Part shown: piece after piece, positions 28,702-37,404 of the stretch
Position numbering within the stretch: position 1 is the first letter of the stretch
Layout of the letters: each line of letters starts with the position of its first letter
Program-made: the position numbers and the translations under genes
From: Pseudomonadota bacterium
Lineage (GTDB): Bacteria > Pseudomonadota > Alphaproteobacteria > Acetobacterales > Acetobacteraceae
DNA length: 64,000 nucleotides
Assembly (NCBI GenBank): GCA_021808055.1
Contig: JAKBCH010000003.1
Coordinates: 14,831 to 78,830 of the forward strand
Direction: 5' to 3'
Notes under the pieces: generated by a model
Databases searched by the model: none
What the model was told of the DNA's origin: nothing
The model's input: only the letters and a program-made list of their open reading frames with translations

Positions 28702-31302
28702 ATGTCTGACCAGAACGACGATTTCTCTGCCCGTGAACGGCTTGCCCGCCCCAGCCGCAACACCGCACCGCGCCGCCAACCGCCGGGAGAGCCGCGCGGC
28801 CAACGGCCGTCAAAGCGCCGCAGCCCGATCGGTAGAGTGATCGGGTTTTTCATCTCCAGCCTATACCGCCTCACCTTCCTCGCCGCGATTGCGGGAATTG
28901 TCGTTGCCGGAGCCGCGTTTCTGTATTTTTCGGCGGGGCTGCCCAGCATCGAAAGCCTGAAAACCTATAAGCCACCTTTGGAATCGCGCGTTTATGCGTC
29001 CAATTTCCAATTGCTCGCGGAAATGGGCACCCAGCACAGCATCTATGTGCCTTACGATCAGATTCCGCAGGTGGTGCAGAACGCTTTCATCTCGGCGGAG
29101 GACAGGCTGTTTTGGGTGGAGCCAGGCATCAACCCGCTGGCGATATTGCGCGCCGGGCTAACTGATATCGCGCGAATCGGTTCAGGCCGCAGGCCGCTTG
29201 GGGCCTCCACCATCACCCAGCAGGTGGTGAAGAACATGCTGCTAAACAACCACATCACCTTCGGAAGCAAAATCAAGGAAGCGATTCTGGCGATGCGCGT
29301 CTCTCAGGCGATGAGCAAGCAGCAAGTGCTTACCCTATATCTGAACGAGGTTGATCTCGGCCAAAACTCCTTCGGCGTTGCCGCCGCGGCGCAAACCTAT
29401 TTCGACGAACCTCTCTCGCAGCTCGACATTGCCCAGGCGGCCACGCTCGCGGCGCTGCCGAAGGCCCCAACAAATTACAATCCATTCCTGCATCCGCAGG
29501 ATTCTCTTCAACGACGCAATTTTGTGATTGGCCGCATGTTGGCCGATGGCGCGATTAACGCCACCCAGGCCGCCGCCGCCCAGGCCGAGCCGCTTTTGCC
29601 GAAAGCTGGCCAAGCCCAGCAAGGCGTACCTGATGGTGGCTATTTCGCGGATGCCGTGCGCGCCCAGCTTGTGCAAAAATTCGGCGCGGATGCGGTGAAC
29701 ACCGGCGGGCTTATCGTCCGCACCAGCCTCAACCCTGCACTGCAAGAGGCCGCAACCAATGCCGTGCGCGACGGATTGGAGAATTACGACCGTAATTACG
29801 ACGGTTGGCACGGGCTGGTAACCCATATCACTGACACAAGCCTCGCCGCCGATTGGCAGACATTGCTGCCAAAGCAGTCAAACCCGCCAGGACTGCGGCC
29901 TGGCTGGCGGCTTGGCATCGTGCTGTCTGCCTCGCCAAGCGCCGCGCGCATCGGCACCACCGACCCAACCACCGGCTCACCCGCAACCGGAATCTTGCCG
30001 CTTTCTCACATGCGCTGGGCCCGCCCATGGGCCCACGGATATATGGGCGCGCACCCTGCCTCAACGGCAGATGTGCTGCATCCGGGCGATGTGATCATGG
30101 TCTCAGGAGATTTAAATTCGCTCTCACTGGAGCAAATTCCCAAGGTGCAGGGCGCGTTGATCTCAATGGACCCGAGTACTGGTCGTATCGTCGCGATGGT
30201 CGGCGGCTGGAGCCACGACATGAGCCCCTATAACCGGGCCATCCAGGCGCAGCGCCAGCCCGGCTCCTCGGTCAAGCCGCTGGTCTATCTCACCGCCATG
30301 GAGCAGAACATCCAGCCCGACGCCCAGGTGCTCGACGGCCCATTCGTGCAAGTGATGCCGGACGGCTCAGTCTACCGGCCAGGCAATTACGAGAACAGCT
30401 TCCAGGGTCCGGTGCCAATTTTCCATGCACTGGAGCAGTCGTTGAACCTCGCGACACTGCACCTCGCGCGCCAGATCGGCCTCTCGGCGATCGCCACCAC
30501 GTTCCAGAATTTCGGCATCGTCGATAACATGCCGCCTTACTACCCCTCCGCCATCGGCGCCATCGACACAACACTGTGGAAGATGACCACCGCCTACGCG
30601 ACGCTGGACCAGTATGGTCGGCTTGTGACCCCCAGCCTGATTGACAGCGTGACCAATCCAGATGGCAAAATTCTCTACCAAGCAGCTGGGGAGCAATGCG
30701 CCAATTGCATTAACGGCAGCCCGGATCAGCCCCCACAATTAACCAATCCCGGCCAACAGGTAGCGGATGCAAATTCGGTTTATCAGATGTTGACCATGAT
30801 GCGCGGCGTGGTGCTGCGTGGCACCGGGGTGCCCGCCGTGAAAGGCATTTCCCAGCCTGTCGCGGGCAAAACCGGCACCACCAACAACTTTAACGATGCC
30901 TGGTTCATCGGCTTTACGCCCGGCATTGTAACAGGCTGCTGGGTGGGTTTTGATACGCCGACCAATCTTGGCGAAAACGAAACGGGTGGCAACGTGTGCG
31001 GGCCCATCTGGAACGAATACATGAAGGTGGCCTTGAAAAATCAGCCACCGGTTGATTTCCCCACCCCCGCTGGCATGACCTTGCAGCAAACGCCAGAACC
31101 GGACGGCACTATGGTGACCGAGGCCTTCAAACCAGGCCAGAGCCCCGGCGCACAAAACGCCAATGGTCTGCTGGGTGGGGGCATGGGCAGCTTGGGTGGT
31201 TCCGGCGATGGTGCCGCACTCACCGCGCCCCAAAACGGCAGCACTCCCGGCACTCCACCTGCGCCTTCCACCATCGATAAATCTCTGGGCGGACTTTACT
31301 GA
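28702..31302 (+). CDS. mrcA: Penicillin-binding protein 1A (bifunctional transglycosylase/transpeptidase)
   Basis: Inner-membrane peptidoglycan synthase. A basic N-terminal tail is followed by one membrane helix (about residues 50-75). The GT51 domain has the catalytic Glu in ISAEDRLFW (about 133) and further motifs ASTITQQVVKNMLL and LYLNEVDLGQNSFG. An OB-like insert follows. The transpeptidase domain has SxxK in QPGSSVKPLVY (about 520), SLN in EQSLNLATLHL and KTG in AGKTGTTNNFNDAW (about 722). The 866 residues end in a Gly/Pro-rich tail. Confidence 0.97.
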   Translation: MSDQNDDFSARERLARPSRNTAPRRQPPGEPRGQRPSKRRSPIGRVIGFFISSLYRLTFLAAIAGIVVAGAAFLYFSAGLPSIESLKTYKPPLESRVYASNFQLLAEMGTQHSIYVPYDQIPQVVQNAFISAEDRLFWVEPGINPLAILRAGLTDIARIGSGRRPLGASTITQQVVKNMLLNNHITFGSKIKEAILAMRVSQAMSKQQVLTLYLNEVDLGQNSFGVAAAAQTYFDEPLSQLDIAQAATLAALPKAPTNYNPFLHPQDSLQRRNFVIGRMLADGAINATQAAAAQAEPLLPKAGQAQQGVPDGGYFADAVRAQLVQKFGADAVNTGGLIVRTSLNPALQEAATNAVRDGLENYDRNYDGWHGLVTHITDTSLAADWQTLLPKQSNPPGLRPGWRLGIVLSASPSAARIGTTDPTTGSPATGILPLSHMRWARPWAHGYMGAHPASTADVLHPGDVIMVSGDLNSLSLEQIPKVQGALISMDPSTGRIVAMVGGWSHDMSPYNRAIQAQRQPGSSVKPLVYLTAMEQNIQPDAQVLDGPFVQVMPDGSVYRPGNYENSFQGPVPIFHALEQSLNLATLHLARQIGLSAIATTFQNFGIVDNMPPYYPSAIGAIDTTLWKMTTAYATLDQYGRLVTPSLIDSVTNPDGKILYQAAGEQCANCINGSPDQPPQLTNPGQQVADANSVYQMLTMMRGVVLRGTGVPAVKGISQPVAGKTGTTNNFNDAWFIGFTPGIVTGCWVGFDTPTNLGENETGGNVCGPIWNEYMKVALKNQPPVDFPTPAGMTLQQTPEPDGTMVTEAFKPGQSPGAQNANGLLGGGMGSLGGSGDGAALTAPQNGSTPGTPPAPSTIDKSLGGLY

Positions 31303-31334
31303 ACCGAGAAAGGTTGACCCTATAGACTCAATCT

Positions 31335-32045
31335 TTACGAACCACTGAACCAGTTATAGCCCTGGTCCTCCCAATATCCGCCCGGATAGATGTTGGTGAC
31401 AGCAAGCTGCATGATGGATTTCGGGTTTTTGAAGCCCAGCTTGGTGGGAATACGCAGCCGCACCGGCGCGCCGAAGGGGGGCGTGAGCGGCTGACCCAGG
31501 AAATCCAACGCCAGGATGGTTTGCGGATGCAGGGCGGATGCCATGTCAATGGAACTGTAATAACCATCCGCGCATTTGAAACTGAGATATTTGCAGGTCG
31601 TATCCGCCCCCACCCGGCGCAGGAAATCACTCAGCCTCACGCCGGACCATTGCCCGATCACCCGCCAGCCTTCCACACATACAAACCGCGTGATCTGACT
31701 TTCCTGGGGCAAGGCGCGGAGCTGTTGCAGGCTCCAGGATGATTTGTTCTGAATCTGGCCGCCGAGTTCCAGCTTGTAGGTTGTTTCATCCACTATCGGC
31801 GCCTGGTCGATGGGATAGAAGGCATTGAAGCGTGGTGGGTTGGTGATCTGGTCCGGCCGGAAGGTAGGTGCCAGAGTGTGCGGGTCGAAAAGCGCCGCCT
31901 GCACGCGGTCGTTCCAGGCGGCCATGGCGTGTAGAAATTTGTCCGCAAGATCCGGGTGGGCCGGGTCCTCGTAATCGCAGCCGCCAAGCGGGGCGGCCGC
32001 CCCCAGCGCCATGGCGCGGAGCAGAAGCGAACGGCGCTTGATCAT
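31335..32045 (-). CDS. Molybdopterin-dependent oxidoreductase, sulfite-oxidase fold (MsrP-like), putative lipoprotein
   Basis: Predicted periplasmic Mo enzyme of 236 residues. The start MIKRRSLLLRAMALG gives an RR-type signal ending in a lipobox-like LGGC, so Tat export and lipidation are both plausible. The presumed Mo-ligating Cys is in RFVCVEGWRVIGQWSG (about residue 130), and the fold motifs GAPVRLRIPTKLGFKNPK follow. It resembles YedY/MsrP and related COG2041 proteins but is shorter. Substrate unknown. Its start overlaps the cytochrome b gene by 4 bp, so the two probably form one redox module. Confidence 0.8.
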   Translation of the reverse strand: MIKRRSLLLRAMALGAAAPLGGCDYEDPAHPDLADKFLHAMAAWNDRVQAALFDPHTLAPTFRPDQITNPPRFNAFYPIDQAPIVDETTYKLELGGQIQNKSSWSLQQLRALPQESQITRFVCVEGWRVIGQWSGVRLSDFLRRVGADTTCKYLSFKCADGYYSSIDMASALHPQTILALDFLGQPLTPPFGAPVRLRIPTKLGFKNPKSIMQLAVTNIYPGGYWEDQGYNWFSGS

Positions 32046-32635
32046 GGCAGACGCCCCCCTGTGATCATCGGCGGCAGCACTTTGGGCACCAGCGCCACCA
32101 GCAGCAAATGTATGAGAATAAAAAGGCAGATCCCCATCATTGCGAAAAAATGCACGTAGCGGGCGATGAAATAGCCGCCAAACAGGTTGCACAGAAACCA
32201 TAGCTGCACAGGCTTCCAGATAGAAAGCCCGGAGAGCACAGCGGTAATTCCCGCCAGCAGCACCCCAACGTAAAGCAGCTTCTGCACGGCATTATAAACG
32301 CCATTTTCATGCTTCAGGTGCAACCGCAGCGCACCGGTGAAATCGCTCCAGACCTCGCGTGGGCGGATGGGAAAGAGCTTCTTGTAGTGGCCGCTGGCGA
32401 AACCCCAGATGAGATAGACCAGCCCGTTTAACACCAGCAACCACATGGCCGCCAGGTGCCAGGCGATCGCCGCCCCCAGCCATTGGCCGATTGTGATGGT
32501 GGTGGGAAAGGTGAAACCAAATAGCGGCGAAGCATTATAAATCTGCCAGCCGCTGCCAATCATCACCACCATGGCGATAACATTGAGCCAATGCGTCAAC
32601 CGCAAGGGCCATGGGTGGATCACACGCCTGCTCAT
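32042..32635 (-). CDS. Cytochrome b561-type membrane heme protein
   Basis: Inner-membrane di-heme cytochrome of 197 residues, probably the electron donor to the downstream molybdoenzyme. Four to five hydrophobic segments are visible. Candidate heme-ligand histidines occur in IHPWPLRLTHWLNV (N-terminal helix), AWHLAAMW, YVHFFAMMG and LIHLLLV. The pattern fits the Ni/Fe-hydrogenase/formate-dehydrogenase type b-cytochrome family. The start MSRRVIHPW is preferred over an upstream codon three residues earlier. Confidence 0.82.
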   Translation of the reverse strand: MSRRVIHPWPLRLTHWLNVIAMVVMIGSGWQIYNASPLFGFTFPTTITIGQWLGAAIAWHLAAMWLLVLNGLVYLIWGFASGHYKKLFPIRPREVWSDFTGALRLHLKHENGVYNAVQKLLYVGVLLAGITAVLSGLSIWKPVQLWFLCNLFGGYFIARYVHFFAMMGICLFILIHLLLVALVPKVLPPMITGGRLP

Positions 32636-32812
32636 AAGCCACACTCCCCTCTATGGCGAACGCCATCGCGAACATACACGTAACCTGGCGCACAGGGTGT
32701 GTTAATCGCAAGGCATCGATTCAATACCCAATCGGCATTGGCCCGCTGCCCACGGCTTGGGGCATATCCGGCTCGTCGGAACCATCCGGCTTTCAACACA
32801 GGAAACCATCAC

Positions 32813-33103
32813 ATGTCTCGTATTCTTACCATTACCGCTTGCGTTCTTTCCCTCGCCAGCGCCAGCGCCGCCTTCGCGCAAACAACCAACAGCATGAGCG
32901 CCGGCAGCATGGGCAATGGCTCGTCCATGAGTTCAAATTCCATGAGCAACGGTTCCGCCATGGGTTCAAATTCCATGAGCAATGGCAATTCCATGGGCAA
33001 TGGCTCCACCGCGAGCCACAGCAACATGAGCAGCGGCAATTCCATGGGCAACGGCTCTGCCATGAGCCCAGATTCCATGGGCCATTCCGGCACCGCGCAG
33101 TAA
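32813..33103 (+). CDS. Secreted Met/Ser/Asn/Gly repeat protein of unknown function
   Basis: A 96-residue protein with a clear Sec signal peptide (cleavage near AFAQ, about residue 22). The mature part is almost only Met, Ser, Asn and Gly in imperfect units such as SNSMSNGSAMG. No Cys and almost no charged residues are present. It recalls small exported Met-rich repeat proteins seen in acetic acid bacteria (the MXKDX type) but lacks the Lys/Asp of that repeat. Metal binding by Met is possible but unproven. It is divergent from the cytochrome b gene. Confidence 0.7.
   Translation: MSRILTITACVLSLASASAAFAQTTNSMSAGSMGNGSSMSSNSMSNGSAMGSNSMSNGNSMGNGSTASHSNMSSGNSMGNGSAMSPDSMGHSGTAQ
32888..33095 (+). 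repeat. Imperfect tandem repeats in the Met/Ser/Asn/Gly protein gene
   Basis: Short units around TCCATGAGCAA and CCATGGGCAATGG recur through the mature coding region. The copies are imperfect in DNA but keep the Ser-Met spacing in protein, as expected for slippage-driven growth under selection for composition. Confidence 0.7.
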
Positions 33104-33172
33104 TTGCCAGGGGGGCGCTGCGCTGCCTAAGCTCAGAGCACGTGGTGCCCCTGCCGCCTTTAGGAGGATAAA

Positions 33173-33817
33173 ATCAGCCAGCTGACGGAAAAACTTGCGG
33201 AACTGCGAACCAGCCGGCGCGAGAGCACCAGTTGGGATGAGGCTTATCTGCAAATTATCCACACCCTGGAGCATGATGGCTTTTACGAAGGCATTCTGGC
33301 CGAGGGCGAAGCCTTTCCGGATTTCATGCTGCCCAACGCTTCCGGGCGGCTGGTAACGCTGGATGAGCGGCTGGCCCATGGCCCCGTGGTGCTGGGCTTC
33401 TTTCGTGGCACCTGGTGCCCGTTCTGCAAGCTGATGCTGGAAGCGCTGGCGGGCAATATGCCACGAATCGAGGCCAAGGGAGCCACGCTTCTGGCCTTGA
33501 CGCCCGAGACCGGCGCCCTGCCTGCTACCTTGCAGGCCCGGCATGGAAATCAATTCGAAGTGCTATGCGATGTTGATTTCGGCGTCGGGCTGCAAGCCGG
33601 GGTGGTGTATAAAATTCCACCCCTCCACCGGGCCGGTCTGCTTGCGGCCAAGCTGGACATGAGCCTGCTGCACGGCAACGCCGCATGGTGCCTGCCAGTA
33701 TCCGCCATTTTTATCATCCGGCCGGATGGCACCATCGGCCGGCGTTTCGTGGATGTGGATTTTACCAAATGGCCGGAACCTGACGAGATCATCAACGCGC
33801 TGGAAGGCTTGCGCTGA
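33173..33817 (+). CDS. Peroxiredoxin-like (AhpC/TSA family) protein, apparent ATC start
   Basis: Thioredoxin-fold thiol peroxidase, probably reducing peroxides. FFRGTWCPFCKLMLEAL carries the peroxidatic Cys in a CxxC context near residue 83, and GEAFPDFMLPNASG is the family lead-in. The N-terminal helix SQLTEKLAELR matches family members that start MSxxxKL. The codon at that Met position is ATC, with a perfect AGGAGG five nt before it. No ATG, GTG or TTG exists between the upstream in-frame TAG and the ATG at 33326, which would delete 51 residues. Product 214 residues. Coupled to the LysR gene (TGATG). Confidence 0.82.
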   Translation: MSQLTEKLAELRTSRRESTSWDEAYLQIIHTLEHDGFYEGILAEGEAFPDFMLPNASGRLVTLDERLAHGPVVLGFFRGTWCPFCKLMLEALAGNMPRIEAKGATLLALTPETGALPATLQARHGNQFEVLCDVDFGVGLQAGVVYKIPPLHRAGLLAAKLDMSLLHGNAAWCLPVSAIFIIRPDGTIGRRFVDVDFTKWPEPDEIINALEGLR

Positions 33818-34686
33818 TGGAGCTGACCCAGGTCCGATATTTTCTTGCCCTTTGCCGCACGTTGAATTTTTCACGCGCGGCGGATGAGTGCAACGTCACC
33901 CAACCAGCCTTCTCCCGCGCCATCCAACGTCTTGAGGAAGAGCTTGGCGGCGCCTTGATCTTTCGTGAACGAAACCTTACCCGCCTGACCGAGTTGGGGC
34001 GGGAAATGCAGCCGCATTTTGAAACCATGGTGGAAGCCGCCGAGGCCGCGCACGCCCTGGCCGCAGCCAGGCAGAAAAACGTGCCGCGTTCCTTAAGGAT
34101 CGGTCTTGGGCCCGGCATTCCCGCAACCCCCATCACCGGCGCTGTGGCTGAAATTTTGCGCGTGCTACCCGGCACGGAAATTCATTTCACCGAGGCCCCG
34201 TCAGGCACATTGGTGGATAATATGCTGGCGGACGGGCTGGATTGCGCGCTGCTGCCCGACGAAGCCCCGTTGCCCGAGCGGCTGAACCGCTGGCCCATAT
34301 TTACCGACATCGCCATTCTGGTCTGCCCGGAAACCCATCCCCTCGCCCGGCATAACCAATGCACCCTGGCGGATTTGGAAGGACAAACTTTGCTGCTGGG
34401 CGATGCCTGCGGCAATTTTGGGGAGCGGCTGGCGCAGATGGCGGAAACACCGTTGCGGACACAGCGGATGCGGGCGAGTGCGGCGCAGATGCAGGAGCTT
34501 GTGCGCGCCGGGCGGGGGCTGGCGCTGCTTTCCAGCCGGGCGAGCATTGCCCCGCCTTTGGCCGCGCGGGCCTTTGTGGAACCAATGCTGGAACGGCAGA
34601 TCTTGCTCACCGCCGTGGCAGGGCGCCCCATGAACCAGGCCGCCGCCGGGTTCATGCGGCTCTGTAGGGCGCAATCCTTCGACTAA
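33817..34686 (+). CDS. LysR-family transcriptional regulator
   Basis: A 289-residue regulator with an N-terminal winged HTH (FLALCRTLNFSRAADECNVTQPAFSRAI split around residue 10-37) and a LysR substrate-binding domain. It overlaps the peroxiredoxin stop by one base, so the two are co-translated. This suggests regulation of redox or peroxide response, but no OxyR-type reactive Cys pair is obvious in the effector domain. It ends in a 3-bp overlap with the convergent glycosyltransferase gene. Confidence 0.92.
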   Translation: MELTQVRYFLALCRTLNFSRAADECNVTQPAFSRAIQRLEEELGGALIFRERNLTRLTELGREMQPHFETMVEAAEAAHALAAARQKNVPRSLRIGLGPGIPATPITGAVAEILRVLPGTEIHFTEAPSGTLVDNMLADGLDCALLPDEAPLPERLNRWPIFTDIAILVCPETHPLARHNQCTLADLEGQTLLLGDACGNFGERLAQMAETPLRTQRMRASAAQMQELVRAGRGLALLSSRASIAPPLAARAFVEPMLERQILLTAVAGRPMNQAAAGFMRLCRAQSFD

Positions 34687-36161
34687 CCAGGAACGCGCAG
34701 TAAATCCGTGCCAATGAAGGTCGGTATCAGCAATAAAATGTGGCCGTGGTCCAGCACCGGCAGAACCGGGCCGGGCTTGAGGCTGACGAAATCCGGCGCG
34801 AAGCGGCTCCAGGTTGCGGTGATACTGCCGGGCATGGCGATGATCAGGATGTTTTTGCCCAGCAAGCTCGCTGGTGGGGTGGTGAAGGCAAACTGGTGAG
34901 GCTCATGCCCGAACACCGTCACCGGCGTGCTTATTCCGTCCCGCAGCAGGGCGTAGCCGATCTTGCCCGCGTCGAACCAACGTTGCGCGGCCACGGCGTC
35001 TATGTCCGGCGGCAGCGTCTCACCGACGCTTCTCCAGTCGATCGCCTGCAACATGGGGGATTTGCCGGGTTGGAAGGAATTGGCCAGCACAGGCGGCAGG
35101 CCAAACTGCACCAAGGCTACGATAAGCACAGCGGCAAAACTCAGCAAGCCACCGGAAATAGCCGCCGCACTTCCGATGACTCTCTGTGAGCGACGAGTGG
35201 CCCAATCCCCCAGCAGCGGAAACAGCATTAAATATCCGGGGGCGGCCCAGTGAAACAGAATATGCGTGCGCGACCACAGCCCCACCACAGCGAAAAGCAG
35301 AACGGGAATAATGGCGGCCCAGGCCAGCAGCCAGGTGGCCCGTTTGGCAGGCCCCGCTACAAAGCCGCGCGCTAGCAGCCACACCATCGGTACCCAAAGC
35401 CAGGGCAGCACATAAAGCGCCTCGCCGCCCCAAACGGATAGCGGCATTAAAGGCCGCAGCCGCAGGCCGGTGGCACGCCCGCCCTGGTAATTGAAGCTCG
35501 CCCAATGGTGCTGGGCATTCCAGATAAGTACAGGCGAAAACAAGGCCAGCGCCAGCAAAACGCCAACCCAAGGCCAGGGGCGACGCAATTCCCGCCGCGA
35601 CACCGGGTCCAGCAGCATACCCAGAGCCGACCCCACCAGCACCAGGGCGGCACTATATTTGGAAAGCATGGCCAGCCCCGCGAACAAACCCGCCGCCAGC
35701 CACCAAAACGACGCGGGTTTTTGCTCCGTCAGGCCAAGAGCGCGGATCAAAGCATATAAAAACGCCAGCAGTGCTGTGTTCAACGGCCCGTCGGGCAGCA
35801 CCCAACTTCCAAACGCCAAGGAAAACACCGGCGCGATGGAAAACGCCACCACCGCCCAGAACCCCGCTTTCTGCCCAAATAACCGTCTGGTGATGAGATA
35901 GAGTAGCCAGGAGGAAATGCCCGAGAGAGCTACAAAGGGCAGCCTCACCACAATGGGCGCTGCCGAGCCGAACAGATGCCGCGAGGCCAGTTCCAGCCAC
36001 CAGGAGGCGAGAGGGTGGTCGAAATAGGAGGCGGCAAAATGCCCCGTGGCCGCCACCATGTAGCTTTCGTCGATGCCAAGGCCAGACCCGCCCGCCAGCA
36101 GCAAGCGAAACCCAAGAGCGATCAGCACAACCAAAAGCGCGGCGTTCATGCGTGCCTGCAT
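34683..36161 (-). CDS. ArnT/PMT-like membrane glycosyltransferase (GT39/GT83 type)
   Basis: Polytopic inner-membrane enzyme of 492 residues, predicted to use a lipid-linked sugar to modify lipid A, glycan or protein on the periplasmic side. The first periplasmic loop holds the DE pair in GLGIDESYMVAA, and YFDHPLASWWLELA follows, as in ArnT/PMT_2 proteins. About ten to twelve hydrophobic segments fill the first 400 residues. I take the start MQARMNAALL; the open frame upstream runs into the prfB leader. Acceptor and donor are unknown. Confidence 0.85.
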   Translation of the reverse strand: MQARMNAALLVVLIALGFRLLLAGGSGLGIDESYMVAATGHFAASYFDHPLASWWLELASRHLFGSAAPIVVRLPFVALSGISSWLLYLITRRLFGQKAGFWAVVAFSIAPVFSLAFGSWVLPDGPLNTALLAFLYALIRALGLTEQKPASFWWLAAGLFAGLAMLSKYSAALVLVGSALGMLLDPVSRRELRRPWPWVGVLLALALFSPVLIWNAQHHWASFNYQGGRATGLRLRPLMPLSVWGGEALYVLPWLWVPMVWLLARGFVAGPAKRATWLLAWAAIIPVLLFAVVGLWSRTHILFHWAAPGYLMLFPLLGDWATRRSQRVIGSAAAISGGLLSFAAVLIVALVQFGLPPVLANSFQPGKSPMLQAIDWRSVGETLPPDIDAVAAQRWFDAGKIGYALLRDGISTPVTVFGHEPHQFAFTTPPASLLGKNILIIAMPGSITATWSRFAPDFVSLKPGPVLPVLDHGHILLLIPTFIGTDLLRVPG

Positions 36162-36241
36162 CGCAACCCCGTCCTCACTTGGCAAGACGGCTTGGCAACG
36201 CGCCCCTACCAATTCCCACTGGCTCGGCGTATATCGCGCGA

Positions 36242-37373
36242 ATGTCCGCTGAATCAGACCAATTACATGAGCAGATCGGCCGTTCGGTCGCCCTGCTGAG
36301 GAGGCATCTTTGACTGGGATGCCGCTGTTCTCAAGCTCGCCGAGCTGAACCACCGGGCCGAAGACCCGAATCTATGGAACGATGCCGAGGCCGCGCAGGC
36401 GGTGATGCGCGAGCGCAACCGGCTGGCCTCCATGGTGGATGGCGTGAACGCCATAGAGGCTGAAGCGAAGGATACGCTTGAGCTGATCGAGTTGGCCGAG
36501 GGCGAGGCTGACGAGGTGATGGTGAAAGACGGCATTGCCACGCTGGAACGCCTGGCCGAAACCGCCAAAGAGAAGGAAATCGAATCCCTCCTCTCGGGCG
36601 AGGCCGATAGCCGTGACGCCTTCGTGGAAATCAACGCTGGTGCCGGCGGCACCGAGGCGCAGGACTGGGCGCAGATGCTGGCGCGCATGTATCTGCGCTG
36701 GGCCGAGCGCAAGGGCTTCAAGACCGAGATCATGGAAGAATCCGAGGGCGAACAGGCCGGGATCAAATCCATGACCATCCAGATTTTTGGCACCAACGCC
36801 TATGGCTGGCTGAAGACCGAGGCAGGCGTGCACCGGCTCGTCCGCATCTCGCCGTTTGACGCGAATGCCCGCCGCCAGACCAGCTTTGCCTCCGTCTGGG
36901 TGTATCCGGTGGTGGACGACACGATCGAGATCGAGATCAACCCCGCGGATTTGAAGGTGGATACGTTCCGTGCCTCCGGTGCCGGCGGCCAGCACGTGAA
37001 CAAAACCGAATCCGCCATCCGTATCACCCATATCCCCACTGGCATCATCGTTGCCTGCCAGACGGACCGTTCCCAGCACCGCAACCGCGCCACCGCGATG
37101 AACATGCTGAAGGCACGGATGTATGAGCAGGAATTGCAAAAACGCGAGGCTGCATCCGCCGCGACAGAAGCCGCCAAAACCGATATCGGCTGGGGCCACC
37201 AGATCCGCTCTTACGTGCTGGCCCCGTATCAATTGGTGAAAGACCTGCGCAGCAACTACGAATCCGGCAATCCGTCATCGGTGCTGGATGGCGCGCTGGA
37301 CCCGTTCCTGGCGTCCTCGCTCGCGGCGCGCGTGGGTGCCACGCGCTCCGAAGCCTCAGCGATGGCGGAATAA
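36242..37373 (+). CDS. prfB: Peptide chain release factor 2, programmed +1 frameshift
   Basis: Releases nascent chains at UGA and UAA. The ATG opens a 23-codon frame, MSAESDQLHEQIG and on, ended by TGA at 36311. A +1 shift continues DWDAAVLKLAELNHRAEDP and so on, to about 376 residues in total. The GGQ loop is seen as ASGAGGQHVNKTESAIR and the RF2 codon-recognition region as GVHRLVRISPFDANARRQTS. The frameshift autoregulates RF2: low RF2 lets the ribosome slip past its own UGA. A single-frame annotation would truncate or miss the N-terminus. Confidence 0.96.
36299..36314 (+). promoter_or_regulatory. prfB recoding site (internal SD plus CTT-TGA-C slip site)
   Basis: AGGAGG, then CAT, then CTT TGA C. 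The arrangement and the 3-nt spacing between the internal Shine-Dalgarno-like element and the CUU slippery codon are identical to the well-known E. coli prfB site (AGGGGG-TAT-CTT-TGA-C). Confidence 0.95.
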
Positions 37374-37404
37374 AAAGGGGCCTTTCGGCCCCTTTCCTTT
37401 TTAT
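37374..37404. terminator. Bidirectional terminator between prfB and hsp20
   Basis: GGGGCC-TTTC-GGCCCC stem with flanking A/T: on plus it ends CTTTCCTTTTT, on minus CTTTTTATT. It serves the convergent prfB and hsp20 genes. Confidence 0.88.

Noticed and set aside
32046..32201. 52-residue N-terminal extension of the molybdopterin oxidoreductase
   Set aside because: It overlaps the end of the cytochrome b gene and would bury the signal peptide; the ATG at MIKRRSLLL overlapping the cytochrome stop is far better.
36372..37232. 286-codon minus-strand open frame antisense to prfB
   Set aside because: Shadow of RF2; the plus-strand product has the GGQ motif and full family match.
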